A stretch of DNA of 64,000 nt from Halanaerobiales bacterium (lineage in GTDB: Bacteria; Bacillota; Halanaerobiia; Halanaerobiales; DTU029): positions 20,064 through 84,063 of the forward strand of contig JAKSCG010000010.1 in the NCBI GenBank assembly GCA_022360715.1, in the 5' to 3' direction. This document shows, one piece after another, positions 19,395 to 29,413 of this stretch (positions are counted from its first letter, which is position 1; each line of letters begins with the position of its first letter). The notes beneath the pieces were generated by a model. That model was given only the letters and a program-made list of their open reading frames with translations, searched no databases and was not told the DNA's origin. The translations under genes were made by a program, and so were the position numbers.

Positions 19395-20765
19395 ATGGGT
19401 ATCAACTTTGATTTTGCCAAAAGATTTGCTGCTGATAAACTGATTGAACAGGCTTTAAAATATCTTGAAAAAGATCCGGAAGCCAATTTTCTTAAACTAT
19501 TAGATATTGGTGAAAAACTTGTCGGGAGAGACAACCACAAACAAGTAATTCTGACTGCCAAAAAAAACTACCGAACTAGCCCTATTCTTAAAGGTTATAT
19601 CAGAAAAATAAATGATATTGCTCATAGTTATAAGTCTGGTCTATTAATGAATTTCTTTGTCAATTCAGCTTTGTTTGGTATTCCATACCAATATAAATTA
19701 GCGGAAAAATTAGGGGTAGCCGTTCCCTGGACTATTTTAATTGATCCGACAAGTGCCTGCAACTTAAACTGCGATGGCTGTTGGGCCGGCAAATATAATA
19801 AGAGTGACAGTCTTGATTTTGCAACCATTGACCGGATTATAACCGAAGCAAAAGAATTGGGAATATATTTTATTGTTCTATCCGGTGGTGAACCTACTGT
19901 TTATCCGGCTCTCTTCGATATTATTAATAAACACGACGATGTCGGTTTTATGATGTACACAAACGGGACCTTAATTGATGACAATTTTGCTGATAAAATG
20001 TTAGCAGCAGGTAATATAACTCCTGCAATCAGTCTAGAAGGATTTAAAGAGACAACTGATGCCCGGAGAGGGAAAGGGACTTTTGAGCAAGTGATGGCAA
20101 CAATGGATCGCCTTCGGGCCAGGGGCATTATTTTTGGAAGTAGTGTTACGGTAACAAGGAATAATGTTGATGAGCTCTTCAGTGATCAGTTTATTGATTT
20201 AATGATTGAAAAAGGGGCTTTTTATATGTGGTCTTTTCACTATATTCCAATCGGTAGGACTTCCGATATAAATTTAATGCTGAAGCCGGAACAAAGATAT
20301 CAACTGGCGAAAAAGGTTACTGATTTAAGGAATTCTAAACAATTATTTGTAGCCGATTTCTGGAATGATAGTGCTTACACTAACGGTTGTATTGCCGGAG
20401 GAAAGAGGTATTTCCATATTAATGCAAAAGGCGAAGCCGAACCCTGTGCCTTTTGTCATTTTGCTTGCGATAATATTAAAGACAAATCCTTAAAGGAAAT
20501 TTTGCAGAATCCGCTTTTTAAGTCTTACCAGCAAAGACAGCCTTTTGCCGAAAATTTAATGTGCCCCTGCCCGATTATTGATAATCCCCAGGCCTTACGG
20601 AACATGGTCGAGGAATCAGGTGCTTACCCCACTCACCAGGGAGCTGAAGACATCCTGAAAGGTGAGCTTGCGCAAAGCCTTGATCAAATAGCCTGTATTT
20701 GGCGGAAAATGTCACAGGAAATTAATAGCGAACGATTACGGAAAAAGATCTCTTTAAAACAATAA
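19395..20765 (+). CDS. Radical SAM protein with C-terminal Cys-rich (SPASM-like) region
   Basis: 456 residues. The radical SAM cluster motif is CNLNCDGC (Cys122, 126, 129), with the SAM-binding LSGGEPTVYP after it. A long N-terminal helical part (1-110) precedes the barrel. The C-terminal region has further cysteines (GCIAGG, EPCAFCHFAC, LMCPCP) that could hold auxiliary Fe-S clusters. The substrate is unknown; there is no precursor peptide gene nearby. It is probably under the TetR upstream. The start is ATG at 19395 after AAAGGAG. Its end overlaps convergent azlD by 12 bases. Confidence 0.88.
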   Translation: MGINFDFAKRFAADKLIEQALKYLEKDPEANFLKLLDIGEKLVGRDNHKQVILTAKKNYRTSPILKGYIRKINDIAHSYKSGLLMNFFVNSALFGIPYQYKLAEKLGVAVPWTILIDPTSACNLNCDGCWAGKYNKSDSLDFATIDRIITEAKELGIYFIVLSGGEPTVYPALFDIINKHDDVGFMMYTNGTLIDDNFADKMLAAGNITPAISLEGFKETTDARRGKGTFEQVMATMDRLRARGIIFGSSVTVTRNNVDELFSDQFIDLMIEKGAFYMWSFHYIPIGRTSDINLMLKPEQRYQLAKKVTDLRNSKQLFVADFWNDSAYTNGCIAGGKRYFHINAKGEAEPCAFCHFACDNIKDKSLKEILQNPLFKSYQQRQPFAENLMCPCPIIDNPQALRNMVEESGAYPTHQGAEDILKGELAQSLDQIACIWRKMSQEINSERLRKKISLKQ

Positions 20766-21056
20766 TTCACTGACATATACACCAAGTATTCCCCCAATGA
20801 CAACCAGTGACAGGTCTATCTCTAATAAGGCTAGTATTAATGCAATTGTACTGCCGACCAATGCTGAACTTGTATTATTAGTAGCGGATAATACCTCGGG
20901 GAAGATCAAGGCACTTAGCACTGCATATGGAACAAAATACAAAAATCGCTTGAAAAAAGATGGCATTTGCTTAAAAGAAAAAAGGATAAAGGGAAGAAAG
21001 CGAGGGATATATGTTACTATCGCCATACCAATAATCAGGCCAAGGAGATTATTCAT
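20754..21056 (-). CDS. azlD: AzlD small subunit of branched-chain amino acid exporter
   Basis: 100 residues with about four membrane helices. The AzlD family pattern VTYIPRFLPFILF is near the N-terminus. With AzlC it forms an exporter of branched-chain amino acids or analogues. The start is ATG at 21056 with AGGGGGT upstream, and it overlaps the azlC end by 8 bases. A longer frame from 21089 lacks a good SD. Confidence 0.9.
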   Translation of the reverse strand: MNNLLGLIIGMAIVTYIPRFLPFILFSFKQMPSFFKRFLYFVPYAVLSALIFPEVLSATNNTSSALVGSTIALILALLEIDLSLVVIGGILGVYVSELLF

Positions 21057-21756
21057 TGTTAGTAACCCCCTTGAAAATAAGTGAACCAAGTGTACAGGTA
21101 ATTACAACTGTGATCATTATTTTCCAGCCTTTGTTAAGCGAGGAGATAAGAGCTGGCCCCCAATATAGATAAGAATTGATCCCGACGGCAATCAATGAAA
21201 CAGCCAGCTTCTCCTTTGATTTTTTTATTCCCGGAATCAATAATCCGATGAACATTACATAAAGGGCAATACCCATACTTGTCTGGACTATAACCGGCAA
21301 ACCTTTCCCAACCGCTACTCCGATTACTGTCCCCGCTACCCAGCCGATATAAGCACTCAGATTAATCCCCAGAACAAACGATAAATTATTATTTGTGTGA
21401 AGATTTAATGAAATTAAGGAAAAAGTTTCATCAGTAATTCCAAAGGCGAGCAAAGGCAATAATTTGCGAGACTTTTTATTTATTCTTTGTGATATAAAAG
21501 CAGACATCAAAAAGTGTCTCAGGTTAATAATCAAAACAGTAAATATTATTTGCCAGTGATTGGTCTCGGCGAGGAGCAGATTGAGGGCGATAAACTGGCT
21601 GGCTCCTGCAAAGACTACTGCTGACATAAGTATACTGCTCTGAATCGACAGACCAACTATTTTTGCTAACAACCCGAAAGCAATAGCGATCGGTAGATAC
21701 CCCAGGGCAATTGGAAAGCCCTTTCTCATGCCGGAATAAAACTCGCTCAGACTCAT
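21049..21756 (-). CDS. azlC: AzlC large subunit of branched-chain amino acid exporter
   Basis: 235 residues from ATG 21756 (SD AAAGGGG). It is polytopic. The family motifs are GFPIALGYLPIAIAFG and VFAGASQFIALNLL. It works with AzlD as an efflux system, complementary to the Liv importer in the same window. It is divergent from a cupin-type XRE regulator, the usual arrangement for azlCD control. Confidence 0.93.
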   Translation of the reverse strand: MSLSEFYSGMRKGFPIALGYLPIAIAFGLLAKIVGLSIQSSILMSAVVFAGASQFIALNLLLAETNHWQIIFTVLIINLRHFLMSAFISQRINKKSRKLLPLLAFGITDETFSLISLNLHTNNNLSFVLGINLSAYIGWVAGTVIGVAVGKGLPVIVQTSMGIALYVMFIGLLIPGIKKSKEKLAVSLIAVGINSYLYWGPALISSLNKGWKIMITVVITCTLGSLIFKGVTNNE

Positions 21757-21871
21757 TTGCTGATTCCCCTTTACTACTGTATAATATAATAAGTAAATAT
21801 ATAATATAACGTCCATTTTACATCATTATATAATACTAGATTATGATCCACAAGCGAAAGGGGATAATTTA

Positions 21872-22432
21872 TTGAAAGATTTTAATATTAATATTGGGAA
21901 AAAATTAAAAGCGTTAAGATTAAATAAGGGTTATAGTTTAGCCAAGCTTGAAGAAATAACCGGGGTTAGTAAATCAATGTTAGGACAGGTTGAACGGGGA
22001 GAATCCAATCCAACTGTTAAGACATTATGGAAGATCGCTCAAAGTCTTAATGTTACTTTTTCCTTTTTTCTTTCGACTCCCGGACACGATGTATCAGTAA
22101 TTTCGATTAAAAAGAGCAAAGCTCTGGAAGAAGATAGTCATTACCGAGTTTATCCGCTGATTCCTTATGATAACAAGAAAGGGTTCGAACTATACTTAAT
22201 AGAGATGGAAGGCTTTAAAAGTCATGATGCCGAACCCCATTTTTCCGGGGTTGAGGAATTTGTTATGGTCAATCAAGGAGTCCTGGAAATTAAAGTAAAC
22301 GAGAAAAATTATCGGGTTGACCCAGGGGAATTAATCCATTTTCCGGCTGATCGTCCCCATACTTATTCTAATAAATCTATATCTTTACTCAAAGCCAATG
22401 TATTAGTTTATTATCCCTTAAATACTTACTGA
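21872..22432 (+). CDS. XRE-family regulator with C-terminal cupin domain
   Basis: 186 residues. The N-terminal HTH_3 domain is at about 10-62 (LAKLEEITGVSKSMLGQVERGESNPTVKTL is the recognition region). The C-terminal cupin is at about 105-180 (HFSGVEEFVMVNQG, DPGELIHFPADRPHTY), a likely sensor of a small amino-acid-like ligand. The start is TTG at 21872 with AAAGGGG upstream. It is divergent from azlC and most likely controls it. The AT-rich intergenic region has a TATAAT at 21829-21834. Confidence 0.92.
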   Translation: MKDFNINIGKKLKALRLNKGYSLAKLEEITGVSKSMLGQVERGESNPTVKTLWKIAQSLNVTFSFFLSTPGHDVSVISIKKSKALEEDSHYRVYPLIPYDNKKGFELYLIEMEGFKSHDAEPHFSGVEEFVMVNQGVLEIKVNEKNYRVDPGELIHFPADRPHTYSNKSISLLKANVLVYYPLNTY

Positions 22433-22480
22433 TAGTTAATAGCTGCTCTGACAACTTGCCTGGCCCTTATCACAACTAAA

Positions 22481-22509
22481 TTGCATAATCCAGATAGAAA
22501 TGGTAGAAT
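22481..22509 (+). promoter_or_regulatory. Promoter of the miaB-mutS-mutL-miaA operon
   Basis: TTGCAT at 22481-22486 and TAGAAT at 22504-22509, spacing 17, 25 bases before the miaB start. Confidence 0.65.
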
Positions 22510-22533
22510 ATTAATGATAAGGAGGAGCAGTTA

Positions 22534-23901
22534 ATGGAAGATAACAAAAAGAAATACTTAATCATAACCTATGGTTGTCAGATGAATATCCATGATTCGG
22601 AATTACTGGCCGGAATGTTGGAAGAAATGGAATACCACCAGACAGCAGAGATCGAAGAAGCTGATCTTATCTTAATAAATACATGTATAATCAGGGAGAA
22701 TGCCGAATTAAAGTTTTTTGGTAAGGTCGGTTCTTTAAAGGCTTTAAAGGAAAAAAAAGCCGGTTTAATTATCGGAGTCGGCGGATGTATGATGCAGTCC
22801 GACCAGGCAGTTAAAGAGTTATATCAAAAATACCCCCAGGTAGATCTTATTTTCGGAACCCACAACATCCATCATCTTCCCGATCTAATCAAAAGGATTG
22901 AACAGGAAAGAGGCCGAATTGTTGAGGTATGGAAGCAAGAAGAAGGATTGATTCCTGACCTTCCTGCAAAGCGGGAAAATATTAGCCAAGCCTGGGTTTC
23001 GATTATTCAAGGCTGTAATAACTTCTGTTCTTACTGTATTGTTCCTTATGTACGGGGCCGGGAAAGGAGTCGACCCGTGGCGGGAATTATGCAGGAAGTG
23101 AACAAACTGGTTGCCGATGGTGTTAAGGAGATTACCCTACTTGGTCAGAATGTTAACTCCTACGGTCAAGACCTGGGAGATGAAGTGGATTTTGCCGACC
23201 TACTGCAAAAACTGGACAAGGTAGACGGACTGGCCAGAATTAGATATATGACCTCTCATCCTAGGGATTTCAGCCAGAAACTGATTGATACAATCCGGAA
23301 ATCAGAGAAAGTCTGCGAACACTTTCACCTCCCCATTCAGTCCGGCAGCAACCATATATTAACTAAAATGAAACGGGGATATACCCGGGAAAAATATCTG
23401 GATCTTATTAAAAGAATTAGGGAAACTGTCCCTGATGCCAGTATTACTACTGACTTTATCGTTGGTTTTCCCGGCGAAAGGGAAGAGGATTTTATTGCAA
23501 CCATGGATTTAGTTAATCAGGTTCAATTTGATCTGGCTTTTACTTTTATCTATTCACCGCGGACAGGTACTCCGGCCGCCGGAATGGCTAATCAGCTCGA
23601 GCCGGAGGTTAAAAAGGAACGCCTCAACCGGCTGATGAAAACCCAGAATCTGATCAGCCTGGAGAAGAATAAAAAGCTGATTAATAGCATTGTTGAAGTT
23701 CTGGTTGAAGGTGAAAGCAAGAATAACCGCATGATGTACAGTGGCCGGGATCGAAAAAATAAATTAGTTATTTTTCCCAAAAAAGATAATGCCAAAGGAG
23801 CATTGGTCAGGGTAAAAATTAATCGAGTTCAGAGCTTTACCCTCTTTGGTGAAATTATTGAAGCGTCTTTTAATAAAAAATTAGTTGTTGAAACGGGGTG
23901 A
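22534..23901 (+). CDS. miaB: tRNA-2-methylthio-N6-dimethylallyladenosine synthase MiaB
   Basis: 455 residues in three domains: UPF0004 (Cys in YGCQMN, INTC and GGCM bind the auxiliary cluster), radical SAM (CNNFCSYC), and a C-terminal TRAM domain (about 385-450). It adds a methylthio group to i6A37 in tRNAs reading UNN codons, using the product of MiaA, whose gene closes this operon. The start is ATG at 22534 after AAGGAGGAG. The stop lies 4 bases before the mutS start. Confidence 0.97.
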   Translation: MEDNKKKYLIITYGCQMNIHDSELLAGMLEEMEYHQTAEIEEADLILINTCIIRENAELKFFGKVGSLKALKEKKAGLIIGVGGCMMQSDQAVKELYQKYPQVDLIFGTHNIHHLPDLIKRIEQERGRIVEVWKQEEGLIPDLPAKRENISQAWVSIIQGCNNFCSYCIVPYVRGRERSRPVAGIMQEVNKLVADGVKEITLLGQNVNSYGQDLGDEVDFADLLQKLDKVDGLARIRYMTSHPRDFSQKLIDTIRKSEKVCEHFHLPIQSGSNHILTKMKRGYTREKYLDLIKRIRETVPDASITTDFIVGFPGEREEDFIATMDLVNQVQFDLAFTFIYSPRTGTPAAGMANQLEPEVKKERLNRLMKTQNLISLEKNKKLINSIVEVLVEGESKNNRMMYSGRDRKNKLVIFPKKDNAKGALVRVKINRVQSFTLFGEIIEASFNKKLVVETG

Positions 23902-23905
23902 TCGA

Positions 23906-26563
23906 TTGAGTTCTTTAACACCAATGATGCAACAGTATCTTAGGATCAAAGGTCAGTACCCTGATACCATCCTTTTTTTTCGCTTGGGTGACTTTTATGA
24001 AATGTTTTTTGATGATGCTAAGATTGCAGCCCGGGTACTGGATTTAGCCCTGACGGCCCGAAACAAAGGGGGTAGGGAGAAAGCACCGATGGCCGGTGTC
24101 CCTTATCACTCGGCTGATACATATATTGCTAAATTAATTGAGCATGGATATAAGGTAGCAATCTGCGAACAACTGCAAAACCCGGAAGAAGCCAATGGCA
24201 TTGTGGAAAGAGGTGTAATCCGGGTCATTACTCCCGGGACAATTATTGAAAATGAATTCTTACAAGACAAAGATAATAATTACCTGGCCAGCGCAATAAA
24301 AGAGCAGGACAGACTGGGATTCTCCTATATTGATATTTCAACCGGTGAATTTTTTGTAACCGAACTTCCGGTGGAAGCTGAAGATAAATTATGGGATGAA
24401 TTTGAACGGATCTTACCACGCGAAATAATTATTAACCAACCTCTCAAAAATACACAAGGGTTTTCTTTGTTATGCAAACGCAATAAGCTGCTGATCAATG
24501 AATCAGCTTTAAAAAATCGAGACCAAGCTTATCAAAAACTAACCGAGCATTTTCAGACTCATTCCCTGGCCGGTTTTGGTTGTGAAGAGATGTCCGCCGG
24601 GATCTTAGCTGCCGGTGAAATCATCTCTTTTGTTTTTGCAACCCAGAAAAGGGTACTTACCCATATTAGTTCTTTATCGGCTTACAGCCTGGAAGAGTAT
24701 ATGGTTCTAGATACCACTACCCGCCATAACCTGGAGCTGACTTCAACCATCCGGGACGGTAAAAAAAGGGGGAGTTTATTAAATATACTCGATTTAACCG
24801 TTACCTCACTGGGGGGTAGGTTAATTAAAAAATGGATTAATCAACCCTTGATCAATAAAGCTAAAATAGAGAGCCGTTTGGATGCGGTTGAAGAGCTGGT
24901 TGAAAACTACATCTGCTTGCAGAATCTCAGGAATAATCTTGATGGTATTTACGATCTGGAACGAATTTTAACCAAGATTACATATGGTACCGTAAATGGA
25001 CGGGAAATGGCCGCCCTTAGGTATTCATTAAGTAAATTACCATCAATTCAGCACGATCTTAATCAGCTTCAGTCCGCTCTTTTTTTAAAATTGGCTGACA
25101 ATTTTGATCCGGTAGAGGACATTCACCGCCTGCTGACTGAAGCTCTGGTCAATGAACCTCCTGTCTCCGTCCGGGAAGGTGGTATTATTAAAGATGGATA
25201 TAATGACCAACTGGACGAACTGAGAAAAACCTGTCGGGCGGGACGGGAATGGATCAGCAATCTGCAAAAGTCTGAACGGGAAAAAACCGGAATTACCTCC
25301 TTAAAGGTTGGGTTTAATAAAGTTTTTGGCTATTATCTGGAAGTAACTAATGCCAACCTGGACAAGGTGCCACATGAATATAACCGGAAACAGACCCTTT
25401 CCAACTGTGAGCGCTATATTACTCCGGAACTAAAAGAAAAAGAAGCCTTGGTCCTGGGGGCTGAGGAAAAAATAAATGACCTGGAATATAATATTTTTGT
25501 TGGAGTCAGGAACAAGGTAGGTAAAGATATCAAAAGGATCAGAGAAACAGCCAGTATTATTGCAAATTTAGACGTAATAGCCTCTTTTAGTCTGGTCTCG
25601 GTAGAAAATGCTTATCAGCGCCCGATAATCAATAATGACGGTCGAATTATGATCAAGGAAGGACGACATCCGGTAGTAGAAAAAATGGTTAATGAAGTTT
25701 TTGTACCCAATGATACATTGCTAGATTCTTCAACTAACCGTTTTATAATTATTACCGGGCCTAATATGTCCGGTAAATCGACTTATATGCGTCAGGTTGC
25801 CTTAATTGTATTACTGGCCCAAATGGGTTGTTTTGTCCCGGTTGCTGAGGCTAAGATCGGGATTGCCGACCGGATTTTTACCCGGGTAGGTGCCAGTGAT
25901 GACCTTACTACCGGCCAGAGTACTTTTATGGTTGAAATGAATGAAGTAGCTAATATTGTTAATAATGCTACCGATCAGAGCCTGGTCATTCTTGATGAGG
26001 TCGGCCGGGGAACCAGTACTTATGACGGATTAAGTATTGCCTGGGCGGTTAGTGATTATATCAATAATCCAAACAGAATCGGGGCGAGATCACTCTTTGC
26101 AACCCATTACCATGAGTTGACAAGACTGGAGGAACGAATTGAAGGAATTAAAAATTATAATGTGCTGGTAGAGGAAGATCATGAGGGAGTACATTTTCTA
26201 CATAAAATAGTCCCGGGAAAAGCGAATGACAGTTATGGGATTGAAGTAGCCCGTCTGGCCGGACTGCCAACAGAAATACTCGATAATGCCCAGGATATTT
26301 TAAGGAGGCTAGAAAGTGAAGATGAGCTTAGCAGGGCCGAAATTGCCAGCACTACGACCGATACGCTTATGCCTGAAGCTCCCCACAGCAAAAAAATACA
26401 CCAGAACCGGGACAGCAAGAACCAGTTAGCCCTTTTTAAAACTGAGAATCCCATCCTAAAGAAGATAAAAGAAAAAGACCTTTTAAATATCACCCCACTT
26501 GAGGCGATAAATTTCCTCTATCAAATCCAGCAGGAAGCAAGAAATGAGGAGGAACAATCATGA
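23906..26563 (+). CDS. mutS: DNA mismatch repair protein MutS
   Basis: 885 residues. The mismatch-binding motif is GDFYEMFFDDA near residue 33, the Walker A motif GPNMSGKSTYMRQ, and the Walker B region LVILDEVGRGTSTYDG with the ATHYHELT signature. It recognises mispaired bases and recruits MutL. The start is TTG at 23906, 6 bases after the SD GGGGTGA, which overlaps the miaB stop. Frames from upstream TTG codons lack an SD. It overlaps mutL by 4 bases (ATGA). Confidence 0.98.
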   Translation: MSSLTPMMQQYLRIKGQYPDTILFFRLGDFYEMFFDDAKIAARVLDLALTARNKGGREKAPMAGVPYHSADTYIAKLIEHGYKVAICEQLQNPEEANGIVERGVIRVITPGTIIENEFLQDKDNNYLASAIKEQDRLGFSYIDISTGEFFVTELPVEAEDKLWDEFERILPREIIINQPLKNTQGFSLLCKRNKLLINESALKNRDQAYQKLTEHFQTHSLAGFGCEEMSAGILAAGEIISFVFATQKRVLTHISSLSAYSLEEYMVLDTTTRHNLELTSTIRDGKKRGSLLNILDLTVTSLGGRLIKKWINQPLINKAKIESRLDAVEELVENYICLQNLRNNLDGIYDLERILTKITYGTVNGREMAALRYSLSKLPSIQHDLNQLQSALFLKLADNFDPVEDIHRLLTEALVNEPPVSVREGGIIKDGYNDQLDELRKTCRAGREWISNLQKSEREKTGITSLKVGFNKVFGYYLEVTNANLDKVPHEYNRKQTLSNCERYITPELKEKEALVLGAEEKINDLEYNIFVGVRNKVGKDIKRIRETASIIANLDVIASFSLVSVENAYQRPIINNDGRIMIKEGRHPVVEKMVNEVFVPNDTLLDSSTNRFIIITGPNMSGKSTYMRQVALIVLLAQMGCFVPVAEAKIGIADRIFTRVGASDDLTTGQSTFMVEMNEVANIVNNATDQSLVILDEVGRGTSTYDGLSIAWAVSDYINNPNRIGARSLFATHYHELTRLEERIEGIKNYNVLVEEDHEGVHFLHKIVPGKANDSYGIEVARLAGLPTEILDNAQDILRRLESEDELSRAEIASTTTDTLMPEAPHSKKIHQNRDSKNQLALFKTENPILKKIKEKDLLNITPLEAINFLYQIQQEARNEEEQS

Positions 26564-28368
26564 CCAATATTATTCAGTTGCCCCCGGAAGTTGCTAACCA
26601 GATTTCAGCCGGTGAGGTAGTAGAAAGACCGGCTTCAGTTGTTAAAGAATTAGTCGAAAACTCGATCGATGCCGGCAGTAGCAAAATCTTGATCGAGGTT
26701 GAAAATGGCGGTCGAGATCGAATCAGAGTTAAAGACAATGGTTGTGGTATTATAGCCGAAGAGATGGAGCTGGCTTTTTCCCGTTATGCTACCAGTAAAA
26801 TAAAAAACATTAATGACCTATATTCAATCAAAACCCTGGGCTTTAGAGGAGAAGCCCTGGCCAGTATCTCTTCAGTCAGTCACCTGGAAATAAGTTCTCG
26901 CTCAAACCAGGATTTGAAGGGAAGATACCTAAAACTAACCGACAACAAAGTGCTTAATGAAAAACCAATTGGCATCCCGGTCGGAACAGATATAGTAGTT
27001 AAGGACCTTTTTTACAATACTCCCGCTCGGTATAAATACTTAAAGACAACTAATACTGAATTCGGCCAAATTAGCAGCGTAGTTAATAAGGAGGCACTGG
27101 CTTATCCTCAGATCCAATTTACTCTTAACCATGACGGCAAGCAGGTTTTACAAACACCCGGTACCGGCAAGTTAGCTGATACCATTTTTGCGATCTATGG
27201 TCAAGGTTTGGTTGAACAGCTTCTGTCGCTGGAATTTGAAGATAGATATATTCATTTATCCGGCTACATTGCCCGGGCTGATTATTATCGCTCGTCACGG
27301 ATCTATCAGCTTTTTTTCGTTAATCAGCGTTGTGTTAATAACCCGGTTCTTAATCGAGGAACTGAAGCTGGATACAGGGGATTACTTCCACCCGGCCGTT
27401 TTCCGGTAGTATTTATTAACCTGAAACTGAATCAAATCCTGGTAGATGTAAATGTCCACCCAACCAAACGGGAAGTAAAGTTTAGCCGGGATGAAATAAT
27501 TAAAGACGTAATGACCAAGGGAATACGTTCAACCCTTAGTACGACCGATAACTCGCCCCGCTTAGTGCCCAAAAGCACGACCAGAACCGTCCCTGTTAAA
27601 GAAAATTTACAGCAAGGGAAATTGATTTTTAACCAGCCGGAAAGGATTAAGGAAAAAGGCCTGGCCCGGGAAACATATCTGTCGCCACCACCAGAAAACA
27701 TACCGGCCCAGGAAGAAATAAAGAACGAAAAGCCAGTTGGAGAAAGAAATGATTATAAAAAAATTGAGCAAGCAGAGGCTAAGACAACTCCGTCCGTCCA
27801 AAAAATACTGGGCCAGATTATGAATAATACTTATATTATCGCTGAAGCAACAGACGGACTTTATATTATTGACCAACATAATGCCCATGAACAAATTCTT
27901 TATGAAAGTTATTACCACAAATATAAAAATAAACGGGTTATTTCCCAGCCATTATTAATTCCGATCACGATTGAATTAACTCTACCGGAAAAGGAATTGA
28001 TTAATAAATACCAGGCTGAACTAAATCAACTGGGCATTAAGTTGGAGAATTTTGGCGGAAGCAGCATTATTATTCAGGAAGTACCGGTAATAATGAAGAA
28101 AAGACCCAGTAAGCAGGTGATTGAGGAATTGCTCGATAACCTGCTGGAACAGGGTAAGACTTTGAACCAGGCGGAGATTATCAAAGAAATGATTACCTTT
28201 ATGTCCTGTCGTTCCGCTATTAAGGCCGGTAAAGAGTTAGAACAACAAGAGATAAGAAAACTGGTCGATGACCTTTTTAAATCGGCCAATCCTTTCCGCT
28301 GCCCCCACGGCCGACCAATAATTGTCCATTTAACTGGGGACGATATTAATAAAGGACTGGGTAGATAA
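26560..28368 (+). CDS. mutL: DNA mismatch repair protein MutL
   Basis: 602 residues. The N-terminal GHKL ATPase has VKELVENSIDAGS, DNGCGI and TLGFRGEAL. The linker (about 335-420) is charged and variable. The C-terminal nuclease domain has the metal-binding motif DQHNAHEQILYE (residues 438-449), SCRSAIKAG and CPHGRP, so it is an endonuclease-type MutL as in bacteria without MutH. The usual Ala in DQHA is Asn441. Its start overlaps mutS by 4 bases. Confidence 0.97.
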   Translation: MTNIIQLPPEVANQISAGEVVERPASVVKELVENSIDAGSSKILIEVENGGRDRIRVKDNGCGIIAEEMELAFSRYATSKIKNINDLYSIKTLGFRGEALASISSVSHLEISSRSNQDLKGRYLKLTDNKVLNEKPIGIPVGTDIVVKDLFYNTPARYKYLKTTNTEFGQISSVVNKEALAYPQIQFTLNHDGKQVLQTPGTGKLADTIFAIYGQGLVEQLLSLEFEDRYIHLSGYIARADYYRSSRIYQLFFVNQRCVNNPVLNRGTEAGYRGLLPPGRFPVVFINLKLNQILVDVNVHPTKREVKFSRDEIIKDVMTKGIRSTLSTTDNSPRLVPKSTTRTVPVKENLQQGKLIFNQPERIKEKGLARETYLSPPPENIPAQEEIKNEKPVGERNDYKKIEQAEAKTTPSVQKILGQIMNNTYIIAEATDGLYIIDQHNAHEQILYESYYHKYKNKRVISQPLLIPITIELTLPEKELINKYQAELNQLGIKLENFGGSSIIIQEVPVIMKKRPSKQVIEELLDNLLEQGKTLNQAEIIKEMITFMSCRSAIKAGKELEQQEIRKLVDDLFKSANPFRCPHGRPIIVHLTGDDINKGLGR

Positions 28369-28381
28369 GGAGTGAGTTTTT

Positions 28382-29332
28382 TTGCAGCAAAAATACCCAC
28401 TATTGGTAATACTGGGCCCTACAGCAGTAGGTAAGACCCAATTTTCGCTTGAAATAGCCGGACTTCTGAACGGTGAAATTATTTCGGCTGATTCCATGCA
28501 AATTTATCAAGGAATGGATATCGGTACTGGCAAAGTAACTGTGCAGGAACGGCAACAAGTTAAACACCACTTGATCGATATTATTGATCCGGCTACAGAG
28601 TTTTCAGTCGCTGAATTTCAGGAAAGAGTAGATCTAATCATACCGAAAATTATTTCGCAAAATAAAGTTCCCTTACTGGTCGGTGGCACCGGTCTCTATA
28701 TTAAGGCCGTTTTAGAGGGATTCCTTTTTCCGGAAATGAAAAAGGATGAGCAGCTCAGGGATATTTTACAGCAGGAAGCAATAAAGTATGGCAATGTTTA
28801 TCTTCATCAAAAACTACGTGAGGTCGATCCGGAATTGGCTCAACAACTCCATCCCAATGATCAGAGAAGGATTATTCGAGGAATTGAAGTTTATCAACTA
28901 ACCGGCAATAAGCTTAGTGTTCTCAAAAAATTACAGCAAAAAGTACCGGCTCGTTACCAGGCCTTAAAAATAGGATTGACCAGAGAGCGGGAGGAGCTCT
29001 ACCAAAGAATTAACCAGCGAGTTGATCTGATGATTGAACATGGGTTGTTGAGTGAAGTGAAAAAACTCCTTAACGCAGGCTATAGCATAAGTTCAACCGC
29101 CCTGCAGGGTCTGGGATATAAAGAGATTATTGCTTATTTTAACGGTGAATATGACCTAAATGAAGCAATCCGCATCCTGAAGAGAGATACCCGTCATTAT
29201 GCTAAACGACAATTAACCTGGTTTAAACAACAAAATGATATCCACTGGTTTAATCTCTCACAGCTTTCAATGCCTTGCCTCCTCGATAAAACAATCAAGC
29301 TTATCAATAAATATAAACTAATCCGGAGTTAA
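28382..29332 (+). CDS. miaA: tRNA dimethylallyltransferase MiaA
   Basis: 316 residues. The P-loop is GPTAVGKTQFS, followed by ISADSMQIYQGMDIGTGK and VGGTGLYIKA, with the C-terminal TALQGLGYKEI. It prenylates A37 of tRNA, the step before MiaB. The start is TTG at 28382 with AAGGAG at the end of mutL. The stop codon lies in the loop of the terminator hairpin. Confidence 0.97.
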   Translation: MQQKYPLLVILGPTAVGKTQFSLEIAGLLNGEIISADSMQIYQGMDIGTGKVTVQERQQVKHHLIDIIDPATEFSVAEFQERVDLIIPKIISQNKVPLLVGGTGLYIKAVLEGFLFPEMKKDEQLRDILQQEAIKYGNVYLHQKLREVDPELAQQLHPNDQRRIIRGIEVYQLTGNKLSVLKKLQQKVPARYQALKIGLTREREELYQRINQRVDLMIEHGLLSEVKKLLNAGYSISSTALQGLGYKEIIAYFNGEYDLNEAIRILKRDTRHYAKRQLTWFKQQNDIHWFNLSQLSMPCLLDKTIKLINKYKLIRS

Positions 29333-29346
29333 ACCTCCGGATTTTT
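29321..29346 (+). terminator. Intrinsic terminator overlapping the miaA stop
   Basis: ATCCGGAG (29321-29328) pairs with CTCCGGAT (29335-29342), and the loop contains the stop codon. TTTTC follows. Confidence 0.85.
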
Positions 29347-29413
29347 CACATCTTACCCTAGTTGCTCATATTATATAGATGTAGTTTTAACCTGAAGCAG
29401 GGGTGATTTTTTT

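Noticed and set aside
29333..29413. Riboswitch or promoter before spoVK
   Set aside because: Only the miaA terminator and an AT-rich stretch without a matching -35/-10 pair were seen.
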